Source: CAYRFE01 sp964423645 [NCBI: uncultured bacterium] (GTDB lineage: Bacteria > Macinerneyibacteriota > Macinerneyibacteria > Macinerneyibacteriales). Taken from it: a DNA stretch of 64,000 nt. The notes under the pieces are model-generated. The model saw only the letters and a list, made by a program, of their open reading frames with translations. It was not told where the DNA came from and did not search any database. Both the position numbers and the translations under genes were made by a program. The stretch's first letter is position 1, and the number at the start of each line of letters is the position of its first letter. This document shows, piece by piece, positions 16,861-26,142 of this stretch. The stretch covers positions 1 to 64,000 of the forward strand of contig CAYRFE010000006.1 in assembly GCA_964423645.1 (NCBI GenBank), written 5' to 3'.

Positions 16861-17728
16861 AAATGCGAAATATCCGCAGTGGTTTTTAAATTTACTTAAA
16901 ACAAAACGCGGCTCACACAAAGTCGATGATCATATTCATGACCTCCATTTACACACCGTGTGTAATGAAGCGCGATGTCCTAATCGAGGCGAGTGTTTTT
17001 CGTCAGGCACTGCAACGTTTTTAATTTTGGGTAATATCTGTACACGCAATTGTCGGTTTTGTGCCATTGATAAAGGGACACCGCCTGAATATGATTTGCA
17101 TGAACCTGAGCGTATTCTTGAGGCCGTGAAACGCATGAAATTGCGTTATGTTGTGTTGACCTCAGTGACGCGTGATGATCTTCCCGATGGAGGAGCTGAA
17201 ATTTTTAGGAAAACTATTGCACTTATTCGGCAATATGATTATACTATAAAGATAGAGGTGCTGACCCCGGACTTTATGGGAAAGAAGGATGCAGTGAAGC
17301 TCATCATTGACGAAAAACCGGATGTATTCAATCATAATGTAGAGACCGTTCCCCGCTTATATGAAACGGTAAGGCCGATGGCATCATACCGAATGTCGTG
17401 TGAGGTTCTTTCATATGCTCACGAATGTGATTCTGATTGTATCATAAAAAGTGGAATTATGGTCGGATTAGGGGAGACTGAAGAGGAAATACACGGTGTC
17501 ATGCGTGATTTAAAAAAATCGGGCTGTTCAATTGTTACAATAGGGCAGTATATTCAACCGACCGATGCCCATGTGCCTGTGCACTCATATATTGAGCTGG
17601 ATGTTTATGACCGTTATAAAGAATATGGTCGCACGTTAGGATTAACAGTTGTGGCAGGTCCGCTTGTAAGGAGTTCGTATTTCGCACACGATGCGTATGA
17701 CCTGATAAAACGAAAGGAGAATGTATGA
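16853..17728 (+). CDS. lipA: lipoyl synthase
   Basis: 291 residues from GTG at 16853, which sits eight bases after GAAAGG and overlaps the lpdA stop (GTGTATAA). Upstream ATGs in the same frame lie inside lpdA and give a longer, unlikely N-terminus. The auxiliary [4Fe-4S] cluster cysteines are Cys37, Cys42, Cys48 (CNEARCPNRGEC) and the radical-SAM cluster is CTRNCRFC (63, 67, 70). The C-terminal RSSYFA carries the conserved Ser that ligates the auxiliary cluster. It inserts two sulfurs into octanoylated domains; lipB is not in the window. It is followed by hpf with an ATGA overlap. Confidence 0.95.
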   Translation: MYKNAKYPQWFLNLLKTKRGSHKVDDHIHDLHLHTVCNEARCPNRGECFSSGTATFLILGNICTRNCRFCAIDKGTPPEYDLHEPERILEAVKRMKLRYVVLTSVTRDDLPDGGAEIFRKTIALIRQYDYTIKIEVLTPDFMGKKDAVKLIIDEKPDVFNHNVETVPRLYETVRPMASYRMSCEVLSYAHECDSDCIIKSGIMVGLGETEEEIHGVMRDLKKSGCSIVTIGQYIQPTDAHVPVHSYIELDVYDRYKEYGRTLGLTVVAGPLVRSSYFAHDAYDLIKRKENV

Positions 17729-18279
17729 GCATGAAAATCAGCGTAACCGGAAAAAACATGAAGATCACCGAGGCTTTGAAGGATTACATCAAGGAGAAGC
17801 TGGGGAAACTCGAAAATCACTTTGAGGCGGCAATCATGTCCGCTCATGTCACATGTATCGTTGAAAAGGATCGACATATTATCGATATCAATATTCAAAC
17901 AACTTCAACAACGGTTCATGTTACCGAAGAAAGTGAAGATCTTTACAAATCAGTGGATGCTGCATGTGATGTCGTTATGCGTAAAGTTCGCAAATTGAAG
18001 GAAAAAATGGTCTCCAGGCGCAAAGAAAGCAAAGGCACGGGAGAAAGTTTTAGTGTTGAAACAAGTATATTGCATGATATTATCGAAACTGAAGAAGGAT
18101 ACCATATTACCGTCATTGATCGTTTTGTAAAAAAACCGATGTCCGCTGATGAAGCGGCAATTCAGCTGGATATGCTTAATAATGATTTCCTTGTTTTTAT
18201 TAATGAAGCTAATCAACGTGTAAATGTAATTTTCAAACGGAGGGATGGCAATTTCGGCCTTATAGATCCGAAATTATAA
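17725..18279 (+). CDS. hpf: ribosome hibernation promoting factor, long form
   Basis: 184 residues. The N-terminal domain (about 1-100) begins MKISVTGKNMKITEALKDYI, the S30AE/RaiA fold. A linker rich in Lys and Ser follows, then the C-terminal dimerisation domain of long HPF (about 125-184, with VKRFV-like VIDRFVKKPMSADEAA and FINE.NQRVNVIFKRRDG). Long HPF forms 100S ribosomes by itself. An AAGGAG site precedes the start, which overlaps the lipA stop. In proteobacteria a short hpf follows rpoN; here the long type occupies the same slot. Confidence 0.92.
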   Translation: MSMKISVTGKNMKITEALKDYIKEKLGKLENHFEAAIMSAHVTCIVEKDRHIIDINIQTTSTTVHVTEESEDLYKSVDAACDVVMRKVRKLKEKMVSRRKESKGTGESFSVETSILHDIIETEEGYHITVIDRFVKKPMSADEAAIQLDMLNNDFLVFINEANQRVNVIFKRRDGNFGLIDPKL

Positions 18280-18282
18280 AAT

Positions 18283-19245
18283 ATGAGCAGACGTATTGTC
18301 CGCGTTCGTGATTTGTTGTCGCTTTTGACGGTCAATCATATGGACGTGGAGTATAAGGGGGAAGACAGTTGGCTTGATAAACCGCTGTCGTACCCCGATA
18401 TTCATTCGCCGAGTGTTGCACTCGCTAATTTTTGGGAGCATTTTCCGAAGAATGTGATTTTGTTTTTTTCAAAGCAGGAACTTGCATTTATACGTTCAAT
18501 GGATGATGCAACCCGCACCGTAATTTTTCATCGGTTCATAGAATTCGGTATTGAAGCAGTGTTTCTTGAACGATACCCCGAGAGCGGAGATTTGCTTGAG
18601 CGATTTTGTAACGAGAACCACATACCGGTTTTCATTTGTCAGCTTTCCTATCTTGATGTGTTCCGTTCTTTTGTTGATCTTATAGATCTTCTTTTTGCCG
18701 AGGAAACCACCTTGCATGGTGTATTGATCGATATTGCCGAGATGGGAGTGCTTATTATCGGAAAAAGCGGTATCGGTAAAAGCGAATGTGCTCTTGAATT
18801 GATACGTAGAGGCTATCGACTGGTCGCTGATGATGTTGTCTTCGTAAAAAAGAAAAACAATGAATTGTTCGGTTTTTCATCATCATTTATGCGCCATTAT
18901 CTAGAGATCCGCGGTGTAGGAATAATTAATATTAAGGAATTTTTCGGATTGAGCGCGGTGAGTGAACACAAACGTATCGATATGGTAGTCAATTTGGTCA
19001 TGTTCGACAAACAACGCCATGTCGAACGCCTTGGTTTAGACAGAGAGCAATACAGGATTTTAGGTGTTGAGGTACCTATGTATACTATTCCGATCACACC
19101 CGGGAAAAACATTTGCACCATTATTGAGGTTGTAGCAAAAAATGAATTTGCCAAGAAATTGGGATATGATGCTCCCATGAAATTGACCAATCAGTTATTA
19201 AACCGTATCAAGGAAAAATCACAAACTGATGATAAAAACAAATGA
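18283..19245 (+). CDS. hprK: HPr kinase/phosphorylase
   Basis: 320 residues. Walker A GKSGIGKS (160-167), a conserved His145 just upstream (LHGVLIDI), and the HprK signature EIRGVGIINI. It phosphorylates HPr on Ser46 and removes that phosphate. Its substrate, with an intact Ser46, is encoded eight genes downstream (22422-22691) in the same operon. In Firmicutes this switch drives carbon catabolite control with CcpA; in diderms its output is less clear. It starts three bases after hpf and overlaps whiA by 17 bases. Confidence 0.95.
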   Translation: MSRRIVRVRDLLSLLTVNHMDVEYKGEDSWLDKPLSYPDIHSPSVALANFWEHFPKNVILFFSKQELAFIRSMDDATRTVIFHRFIEFGIEAVFLERYPESGDLLERFCNENHIPVFICQLSYLDVFRSFVDLIDLLFAEETTLHGVLIDIAEMGVLIIGKSGIGKSECALELIRRGYRLVADDVVFVKKKNNELFGFSSSFMRHYLEIRGVGIINIKEFFGLSAVSEHKRIDMVVNLVMFDKQRHVERLGLDREQYRILGVEVPMYTIPITPGKNICTIIEVVAKNEFAKKLGYDAPMKLTNQLLNRIKEKSQTDDKNK

Positions 19246-20122
19246 TGCATTGAAAGATGCACTTAAAAATCTTCCCGTTGAGAATGAGTGTTGTTTGCAA
19301 ACGGTACTGACAATTGCTTTTCGTTTGTACGGATCGCTTCATCGACGGGATGGCAAATATTTTCTTGAATTTCGGCATGATGATGCCGGGGTTTTACGCA
19401 GGCTCATTGATCTTTACGCCCGTTTTCGCGGCCAAATGATCGACCGAGAGATCACATTTAATTCATCAAAGTATTGGGTGAATTTTACCGTTGAACGCGA
19501 GGCCTTATCACAACTGGGAATCCTTTCTGACAAGGGAGAGTGGCTTCCTGAGATTGAATTTACCAAACCGTGTTGCAGACGGCATGCGTTACTTGAAATT
19601 GTATTGTTAAAAGGATATTTGATGGCTTTTCAGGAAGGTTATCAACTTGAAATACGCGTGAAAGATGAATTGTACCGTGTTACCCATATACTTCTCCGAC
19701 ATGCGGGAGTTAAAAGTTATGAATATCAATGGCGCTTAATTATCAGGGGAGCGTGTCATTTGCAGGATCTTTTTGAATATCTGAGATGTGTGACAATGAA
19801 AGATATTTTATCAGCACATGCTGAATATAATGAAAATAAAAATAAAACAGTTCTTCTCACAAATTATTCCATGGCGAATGTAAGCCGTCAAGTAGAAAGC
19901 TTTGAGCATTATAAAGAAGTGATCGATGTGATCGATGCGCAGATAGGTGTGGAAAATTTACCTGATTCGTTGAAAGAAATGATACATGTACGAATGGAGC
20001 ATCCGACATTATCGTTTGAGGAATTAGGACAAATGTTCTCAAAGCCGATTTCCAAGGGTGGTATATCAAGCAGAATGAAAAAACTTGAACGGATATATGA
20101 AAAATTAGGCGGTAAGGCATGA
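19229..20122 (+). CDS. whiA: WhiA-family DNA-binding protein
   Basis: 297 residues. The N-terminal LAGLIDADG-like domain is recognisable in outline (CCLQTVLTIAFRLYGSL, then a second half CCRRHALLEIVLLKGYLM). The C-terminal helix-turn-helix region is strongly WhiA-like: LTNYSMANVSRQVESF, IDAQIGVENLPDSLKEM and SFEELGQMF...ISKGGISSRMKKLERI (quoted in parts). WhiA regulates sporulation, division or chromosome organisation in Gram-positive bacteria. It is unusual beside lpt and rpoN genes. In Firmicutes whiA neighbours rapZ and yvcK, and hprK is often close; here only hprK is present. The start overlaps hprK, with no separate ribosome-binding site obvious. Confidence 0.85.
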   Translation: MIKTNDALKDALKNLPVENECCLQTVLTIAFRLYGSLHRRDGKYFLEFRHDDAGVLRRLIDLYARFRGQMIDREITFNSSKYWVNFTVEREALSQLGILSDKGEWLPEIEFTKPCCRRHALLEIVLLKGYLMAFQEGYQLEIRVKDELYRVTHILLRHAGVKSYEYQWRLIIRGACHLQDLFEYLRCVTMKDILSAHAEYNENKNKTVLLTNYSMANVSRQVESFEHYKEVIDVIDAQIGVENLPDSLKEMIHVRMEHPTLSFEELGQMFSKPISKGGISSRMKKLERIYEKLGGKA

Positions 20123-20523
20123 ACAGAGGATTGATTATTACACACGGAAAAATGGGTCTCGCATTGAAGGATACGTTGGAATTAATTGTCGGACCGGTGG
20201 ATTGTATCGATTCATTTTCATTCGGGCAGTGTGACAGTATTGATGAGTTATACGGTTCATTGGTAAAGTACGTCGATAAATATGCAGAGGATCATATTTT
20301 TTTATTTTCTGACATTATGGGTGGCAGTTGCGCGAATACGTCATTGCGGATGTTAAATAATCCGCGTGTTCACATTTACGCCGGTATCAACTTACCTATG
20401 TTGATAGTATTCTACACACTTCGGAAAAGTAATGCCGAAGATATTTGTGCAACCCTTATAACCCAGTCTCGTGATGCGGTCGTTGATTTACGAGTGGTCG
20501 CTGAACAGAGGAAACGAAAATGA
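20119..20523 (+). CDS. PTS mannose-type EIIA component
   Basis: 134 residues. The phospho-acceptor His9 lies in LIITHGKMG, and the ADHIFLFSDIMGGS segment (ending FSDIMGGSCANTS) is typical of EIIA-Man, where DxxGGSP closes the active site. It transfers phosphate from HPr to EIIB. ATGA overlap with whiA and with EIIB. It may act in sugar uptake or, as in delta-proteobacteria with the same gene order, in regulation. Confidence 0.88.
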   Translation: MNRGLIITHGKMGLALKDTLELIVGPVDCIDSFSFGQCDSIDELYGSLVKYVDKYAEDHIFLFSDIMGGSCANTSLRMLNNPRVHIYAGINLPMLIVFYTLRKSNAEDICATLITQSRDAVVDLRVVAEQRKRK

Positions 20524-20993
20524 TAGTATTAGCCCGTGTCGATGATAGACTGGTGCATGGTCAAGTTGCGGTGGGGTGGAAGAACGCACTTGATGCAAAC
20601 CATTTGGCGGTAATCGATGATCATATCGCATCAGACATGTTTGAACGCAGTTTGCTCGAAATGAGTGCTCCCTATGAATTGGAGTTATCAATCTTCGGTC
20701 TCGAAGAGGCGAAAGCGGGACTTTTGCCGTTTGTGCATGACCCGGCGTTACGAAGTATCATCCTTGTAAAAAGCCCCGAGTTGTTCATTACACTTCTTGA
20801 CGGAGGAATTCCGTTGACTGAAGTTAATATCGGTGGTATGAGATTTGTCAAAGGGAAGACTCAAATTACAAAAGCGGTCTTTCTTAATGAAGAGGAGAAG
20901 ACTATCGTGAAGGAACTTGCATCTCGAGGAATACTGATCGATTGGAGAATTGTACCCACCGATAAACGAGGAGATTTTTTACCGTTATTATGA
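20520..20993 (+). CDS. PTS mannose/fructose/sorbose-type EIIB component
   Basis: 157 residues. RVDDRLVHGQV near the N-terminus contains the phosphorylated His13. The rest follows the EIIB-Man pattern, including VNIGGMRF (the G-G-M loop) and a C-terminal RIVPTDKR segment. It passes phosphate from EIIA to the sugar carried by EIIC/EIID. It overlaps both neighbours by four bases. Confidence 0.92.
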   Translation: MIVLARVDDRLVHGQVAVGWKNALDANHLAVIDDHIASDMFERSLLEMSAPYELELSIFGLEEAKAGLLPFVHDPALRSIILVKSPELFITLLDGGIPLTEVNIGGMRFVKGKTQITKAVFLNEEEKTIVKELASRGILIDWRIVPTDKRGDFLPLL

Positions 20994-21685
20994 ATGAATT
21001 TATTATTTCAGTTTTGGCATCATCATTCTTGCTTCTCGATACGACCTATATCGGGCAGTTTTTGTTATCGCAACCGGTGGTGATGATACCGTTATTATCG
21101 TGTATTACCAGGGATCCGCAGATTGCATTAAAAACCGCGGTTAATCTTGAACTTGTTTTTTTGGGAAGACTTGCTGTCGGGGCATCTATTCCTCCTTCGG
21201 CAGGGTTTGCTGCCGCCGTGTTCTGGTCAGGATATGTGCTATTAGGCAATTCATCAGTGACCGCATTAGTATTGTTGTTTTTTTGTGCAATGATCGCCGC
21301 TTATTGGGGTAGAGCATTGGAAATACTTATTCGAACAGCCAATGAGCCGCTTTCGCGATGGAGTTTTTACAGTTACGCAAAATCGCTTCAGCGATGGAAG
21401 TTCTATCGGGGAGGATTCCTGTCGATCATCGGGACATATTTTCTCTATGTTGTGAATATTGCCGTATTGGGCTTCGGTGCATCGAAGATAACAGGAATGT
21501 GTATTACGGTTTGTGGTTCGATCGAAATGTTTTATCGACCGACGATGCAGTTTTTTTGGGATGCATTGCCGGTAATATCGGTGCTATTTTTACTTGACCG
21601 ATTTATGGAAAAAGGAAGAGCTCGATTTTTTTATTATGGCGCACTCGGCGGAATACTCGGAGGAATTTTAAATTGGATTTTATAG
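20990..21685 (+). CDS. PTS mannose-type EIIC membrane component
   Basis: 231 residues, six or more hydrophobic segments. The N-terminus contains DTTYIGQFLLSQPVV, corresponding to the EIIC-Man motif with a conserved Gln-Pro. With EIID it forms the sugar-translocating membrane complex. It overlaps EIIB by four bases and EIID by 13. The sugar specificity cannot be assigned. Confidence 0.85.
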   Translation: MNEFIISVLASSFLLLDTTYIGQFLLSQPVVMIPLLSCITRDPQIALKTAVNLELVFLGRLAVGASIPPSAGFAAAVFWSGYVLLGNSSVTALVLLFFCAMIAAYWGRALEILIRTANEPLSRWSFYSYAKSLQRWKFYRGGFLSIIGTYFLYVVNIAVLGFGASKITGMCITVCGSIEMFYRPTMQFFWDALPVISVLFLLDRFMEKGRARFFYYGALGGILGGILNWIL

Positions 21686-22425
21686 GCATATTTATACGCT
21701 TATTTCTTATTCAAGTGAGTTGGAATTATAACTCATTGATGGCATACGGCTTTTTTTTGACCCTTGCCCCTTATTTAGAAAAGATTTATGGAAAAGATCA
21801 TATGCGTGCGGTTATAGTTCGCTATAACAGCTATTTTAATACGCACCCCTATATGGCCCCGTTCATTGTCGGCGCGACACTGCGGCTTGAAAAAGACAAT
21901 GCGCACACGAATGGTGGAGGTCTCTTGGTCGATCGAGTGAAGATGGTCATGATGGCTCCGCTTGCGGCATTGGGTGACAGTTTTTTTTGGGCGGCCTTGA
22001 AACCTGCTGCGATTATGATTACCGTCATGTGGTTGTATTTGACGGAGTCACCAATGATCGCAATGACCGGTATCGCAGTTCTTTTTATTTTATATAATAC
22101 CATTCAAATCGGCATTCGATACTTAGGATTCGTGATCGGTTATAAAGAGGGTAAGAATTTTATCGTGACCTTGAAAAAATTTGAGTTGCAAAAAGTGGTA
22201 GATATTATCCAGAAATCGGCTATAATATGTATCGGAGTATTTTGGGGGGTTGCGTTGGTTTCCATGATTCGCGGGGCAGCATTATTACCTGCTGCGCAAG
22301 GGAGGAAATCGGTGCTTTGGGTGTTTATAATGTCCTTACTTGCCGTGTACGTCGTAAAAAAGATCCCAAACATTGTGATTGTGTCATTGTTTCTTATCTT
22401 ATTATTAATCGGGAGTGTAGTATGA
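21673..22425 (+). CDS. PTS mannose-type EIID membrane component
   Basis: 250 residues starting at TTG (21673), eight bases after a GGAGGA site that lies inside EIIC. The N-terminal RLFLIQVSWNYNSLMAYGF segment (RxxxxQxSWNYE-like) and APFIVGATLRLEK, GPLAALGDSFFW-like MAPLAALGDSFFW are hallmarks of EIID. The C-terminal third has several hydrophobic helices. It ends in an ATGA overlap with ptsH. Confidence 0.88.
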   Translation: MDFIGIFIRLFLIQVSWNYNSLMAYGFFLTLAPYLEKIYGKDHMRAVIVRYNSYFNTHPYMAPFIVGATLRLEKDNAHTNGGGLLVDRVKMVMMAPLAALGDSFFWAALKPAAIMITVMWLYLTESPMIAMTGIAVLFILYNTIQIGIRYLGFVIGYKEGKNFIVTLKKFELQKVVDIIQKSAIICIGVFWGVALVSMIRGAALLPAAQGRKSVLWVFIMSLLAVYVVKKIPNIVIVSLFLILLLIGSVV

Positions 22426-22691
22426 TTGAAAAAAATGTTGAAATCGTCAACAAATTGGGGCTTCATGCTCGTGCCGCTGCGTTATTGGTTCAAAAGGCCT
22501 CCTCGTATGATTCCGAGGTGTTTATTGAATTCAACGGACAAGAAGTGAATGCGAAAAGTATTCTTGGAGTGATGATGCTCGCAGTTGCGAAAGGTGATGT
22601 TATGACGGTTCGAGTTGATGGAGATGATGAAATAGAAGCGTATGAATCACTTGAAAAGCTTATCAGTGATCGATTCGGAGAGGGCGAATAA
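22422..22691 (+). CDS. ptsH: phosphocarrier protein HPr
   Basis: 89 residues. LGLHARAA carries the catalytic His15, phosphorylated by Enzyme I. NAKSILGVMML carries Ser46, the HprK target, so both control sites are intact. It starts at 22422, overlapping the EIID stop, with GGGA about eight bases upstream. A longer frame to 22227 exists but is not HPr. Being in one operon with hprK and ptsI makes a complete phosphorelay unit. Confidence 0.95.
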   Translation: MIEKNVEIVNKLGLHARAAALLVQKASSYDSEVFIEFNGQEVNAKSILGVMMLAVAKGDVMTVRVDGDDEIEAYESLEKLISDRFGEGE

Positions 22692-24461
22692 TTGAAACAA
22701 TTCCAAGGTATTTCGGCATCATCAGGCATTGCGATCGGCAAAATTTTGCTTTTGAAAGGAACCGGCATTTCGGTTCAAAGAATTGATGTAAACGACGACG
22801 AATTGGAACAACAACTTATAACCTTTGAAAAAGCAATCGAGAAGACGCGCCAAGAATTGGCAGTTCTGAAAAATAAAGTAAAAAATACTATAGGGGTTGA
22901 AGAATCTGCGATTTTCGATGCGCATATGTTATTACTCAATGATCCCAATCTTATTGACAAATCAATAAAAAAGGCACGGCAAGAGCAAGTTTCCATAGAT
23001 TATGCATTTAATGAAGTGCTTACCGGTTTGATACGGGTTTTTGAATCAATGGACGATGTGTATTTGCGAGAACGGGCCAATGATTTGCTTGATGTCGGCA
23101 AGCGAGTATTAAAAAACTATCTTGGGATTCAAACCACCCCGGTTGTTGAAAAAGATCATGATGTGATTCTTATTGCACATACAATTTCACCCTCAGATAT
23201 GGCCGATATCGATCGTACGATGATAAAGGGAATAATCACCGAGGTCGGGGGTACGACATCTCATGTGGCGATCATGGCGCGCTCGTTGGATATCCCCGCA
23301 GTGGTTGGTGTTGAGGGGATAACCGGTGTGATAACCGCTGATTCGATCGCCGTGATTGATGCACATTCGGGGACAGTTATCGTTAATCCTGATGAAACAA
23401 CGATTCATCGTTACAAAGAACAGCGCGCACGATACATCAATTATACAAAAAGTTTGGAAAGGCTTCGCACTGAAGAGGCAATTACTAAAGACGGCAAGCG
23501 TATTCGTCTTGAGTTAAATATGGAACTGGTCAAAGAAGCCGATCTCGTGAACCAATACGGGGCTGATGGCGTGGGGCTTTTTCGTACCGAATATATGTTT
23601 ATGCGTGAGACTCTTCCTACAGAAGAAGAACAATTCGAATTATACAAATATGTTTCAAATCTTGTCTATCCGCGTGAGGTCGTGATTCGCACTGCAGACA
23701 TCGGCGGAGATAAATTTATCTCTCATTTTCAACTTCCCAAAGAAATGAATCCTTTTTTAGGGATGCGTGGAATTCGGCTTTGTTTGGAGTTCAAAGATTT
23801 TTTTAAAACTCAATTACGTGCCATTCTTCGAGCATCAAAATTGAAAAATTTAAAGATCATGTTCCCGATGATCTCGAGCGTGGAAGAATTACGTAAAGCA
23901 AAAGCAGTGGTTGAAGAGGCCAAAGACGAACTTCGTGACAGAGGCGTCGCATTTGATGAGACCATTGAAATCGGGATCATGATGGAAGTGCCGTCGGCGG
24001 CAATTATTTCCGATATTTTGGCCAAAGAAAGTGATTTTTTTAGTATCGGTACCAATGATCTTATTCAATATACATTGGCAGTTGATCGTGTGAATGAGCG
24101 AGTATCATATTTATATAATCCGTTTAATCCGGCAATTTTACGATTGTTGAAAATGATTATTAATAATGCCCATAATAGAAAAATTGATGTCACAATGTGC
24201 GGCGAAATGGCAGGTAAACCTGAATTCACCATGATGCTTATCGGATTTGATCTCGATTGCTTTTCTGTTGCACCCGGACGGTTACTTGAAATAAAAAAAA
24301 TTATTCGCGAAGTTGAGTATTCAAAATGTAAAGAATTGATCGCGAAAAGTATTCACTATGAAGACGAACATTCAATTGAAGACTATTTTATGACCCAGAA
24401 TCAGCAAACATTGCAATCGATCTTATACAATTATAACCAGGAAGGTGATACGAATGGATGA
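22692..24461 (+). CDS. ptsI: PTS Enzyme I (phosphoenolpyruvate-protein phosphotransferase)
   Basis: 589 residues, TTG start directly after the ptsH stop with GGAGAGG seven bases upstream. The active His191 lies in EVGGTTSHVAIMARS. Downstream are the PEP-binding GVGLFRTEYMFM and the Mg/PEP site DFFSIGTNDLIQY, then CGEMAG with the active Cys. It autophosphorylates from PEP and passes phosphate to HPr His15. The length (about 575-590) is normal. Confidence 0.95.
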   Translation: MKQFQGISASSGIAIGKILLLKGTGISVQRIDVNDDELEQQLITFEKAIEKTRQELAVLKNKVKNTIGVEESAIFDAHMLLLNDPNLIDKSIKKARQEQVSIDYAFNEVLTGLIRVFESMDDVYLRERANDLLDVGKRVLKNYLGIQTTPVVEKDHDVILIAHTISPSDMADIDRTMIKGIITEVGGTTSHVAIMARSLDIPAVVGVEGITGVITADSIAVIDAHSGTVIVNPDETTIHRYKEQRARYINYTKSLERLRTEEAITKDGKRIRLELNMELVKEADLVNQYGADGVGLFRTEYMFMRETLPTEEEQFELYKYVSNLVYPREVVIRTADIGGDKFISHFQLPKEMNPFLGMRGIRLCLEFKDFFKTQLRAILRASKLKNLKIMFPMISSVEELRKAKAVVEEAKDELRDRGVAFDETIEIGIMMEVPSAAIISDILAKESDFFSIGTNDLIQYTLAVDRVNERVSYLYNPFNPAILRLLKMIINNAHNRKIDVTMCGEMAGKPEFTMMLIGFDLDCFSVAPGRLLEIKKIIREVEYSKCKELIAKSIHYEDEHSIEDYFMTQNQQTLQSILYNYNQEGDTNG

Positions 24462-26115
24462 TATTACCATTGCTCAAAAAGCGAAAATGGTAACGATTCG
24501 AGAAATTGCGGATACGTTGGCGTTAAATCCCGATCATATCGAAAATTACGGACAATTCAAAGCGAAAATAAATCTGAAAGCTCTTCGTGACAAAACTCCA
24601 AAGGGGCATCTTATACTTGTTTCGGCACTTACCCCGACGTTTGCCGGTGAGGGGAAAACCACTGTCACGATAGGACTTGCTCAAGGTATAGCGAAGATCG
24701 GGAAGAAGATCGCTATCGCGTTGCGCGAGCCGTCACTTGGTCCGGTAATGGGCGTGAAGGGCGGTGCAACGGGTGGAGGCTATTCCCAGGTTTTGCCGAT
24801 GGAAGATATTAATCTGCACTTTACAGGGGATATTCATGCAGTTACGACCGCACATAATCTTATCGCTGCGGTAGTTGATAATACGCTTCATCATCGATCA
24901 TTACCGCTGGATCCTCGTCGTATCGTATGGCCGCGGGTCATGGATATGAATGATCGTGCACTTCGGCGTATAATACTCGGATTAGGCGGGCCTGCAAGCA
25001 GTTTTCCGCGTGAGGGCGGTTTTGACATTACCGCAGCTTCTGAGATCATGGCCACGTTGTGTATGGCCGAATCATATTCTGACCTAAAATTTAGGATCGG
25101 GCGTATTTTAATAGGCTATGATTATGACAGAAGTCCTATCACCGTGAATGATTTGAAAATAACAGGGGCAGTTGCAGCGCTACTTAAAGATGCGATGAAA
25201 CCCAATTTGGTACAATCGATAGAAGGAGTGCCGGCGTTCATTCATGGGGGGCCGTTTGCTAATATTGCACAAGGGACCAATTCAGTACTTGCGACAAAAA
25301 TGGCATTATCATACGCTGATTATGCGGTCACGGAAGCAGGCTTTGGACTCGATTTAGGCGGAGAAAAGTTTTTTGACATCAAATGTCGATATGCAGGTTT
25401 GCGTCCGGAGGCATTGGTGCTGGTAGCGACTGTACGTGCATTAAAAATGCATGGCGGTGTTGCAAAAGACAAATTAAAGGAGCCTAATCCTGAAGCTGTG
25501 GCACGCGGACTTGTTAATCTTGAAAAGCATATTGAAAATGCCGTAAAATTCGGAATGAATCCGATCATAGCCATCAATCGCTTCAGTGCAGACACCGATG
25601 AAGAGATCACTGCCGTACAGACGTGTAAAGTCGCTAAGAAATACGGCGGGATACACGTTGCTGATGTATGGGGTAAGGGGGGCGAAGGAGCGGTTGAATT
25701 GGCACACGCTGTCGTGAATTCAATTAAAAAGAAAGAATCGAATATTCGTTTTCTATACGACCTCAACGATACTGTTGAGGAAAAAATTGAAAAAATAGCT
25801 AAAGACATATATGGTGCAGGGCGTGTGTTGTTTTCAAAGGCCGCTCGTGCTGATATTCAACAGATAAAAAAGAACGGATATGATAAACTTGCAATATGTA
25901 TGGCGAAAACACAATATTCGCTGTCTGATAATCCAAAGCTTTTAGGACGCCCCGAAGGCTTTGAAATGGATATCGAACATGTATTGGTCAATGCCGGTCC
26001 CGGATTTTTAGTCGTTATCAGCGGAGATATTATGCGTATGCCGGGTTTACCCGAAGTGCCGTCTGCTCAACGAATCGATATTGATGATGATGGAGTGATC
26101 AGCGGATTGTTTTAA
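24454..26115 (+). CDS. fhs: formate--tetrahydrofolate ligase
   Basis: 553 residues from ATG 24454 (AGGAAGG seven bases upstream; a GTG three codons earlier is too near that site). The nucleotide-binding loop TPTFAGEGKTT is at about 60-70, followed by LREPSLGPVMGVKGGA and the conserved GGPFANIAQGTNS. It makes 10-formyl-THF from formate, THF and ATP, feeding purine synthesis, initiator-tRNA formylation or C1 fixation. It overlaps ptsI by eight bases and is the last gene of the long operon; copy D of the hairpin element lies just downstream. Its link to a PTS operon is unusual. Confidence 0.95.
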   Translation: MDDITIAQKAKMVTIREIADTLALNPDHIENYGQFKAKINLKALRDKTPKGHLILVSALTPTFAGEGKTTVTIGLAQGIAKIGKKIAIALREPSLGPVMGVKGGATGGGYSQVLPMEDINLHFTGDIHAVTTAHNLIAAVVDNTLHHRSLPLDPRRIVWPRVMDMNDRALRRIILGLGGPASSFPREGGFDITAASEIMATLCMAESYSDLKFRIGRILIGYDYDRSPITVNDLKITGAVAALLKDAMKPNLVQSIEGVPAFIHGGPFANIAQGTNSVLATKMALSYADYAVTEAGFGLDLGGEKFFDIKCRYAGLRPEALVLVATVRALKMHGGVAKDKLKEPNPEAVARGLVNLEKHIENAVKFGMNPIIAINRFSADTDEEITAVQTCKVAKKYGGIHVADVWGKGGEGAVELAHAVVNSIKKKESNIRFLYDLNDTVEEKIEKIAKDIYGAGRVLFSKAARADIQQIKKNGYDKLAICMAKTQYSLSDNPKLLGRPEGFEMDIEHVLVNAGPGFLVVISGDIMRMPGLPEVPSAQRIDIDDDGVISGLF

Positions 26116-26142
26116 TGTACATGAGTCAATTTCTCCCGAAGA

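Noticed and set aside
22227-22691. 154-residue frame including HPr
   Set aside because: Only the last 89 residues are HPr; the earlier part overlaps EIID and the ATG at 22422 has the right spacing.
25320-25808. 162-residue minus-strand frame inside fhs
   Set aside because: Antisense to conserved fhs sequence; Ser/Pro-rich translation typical of shadow frames.
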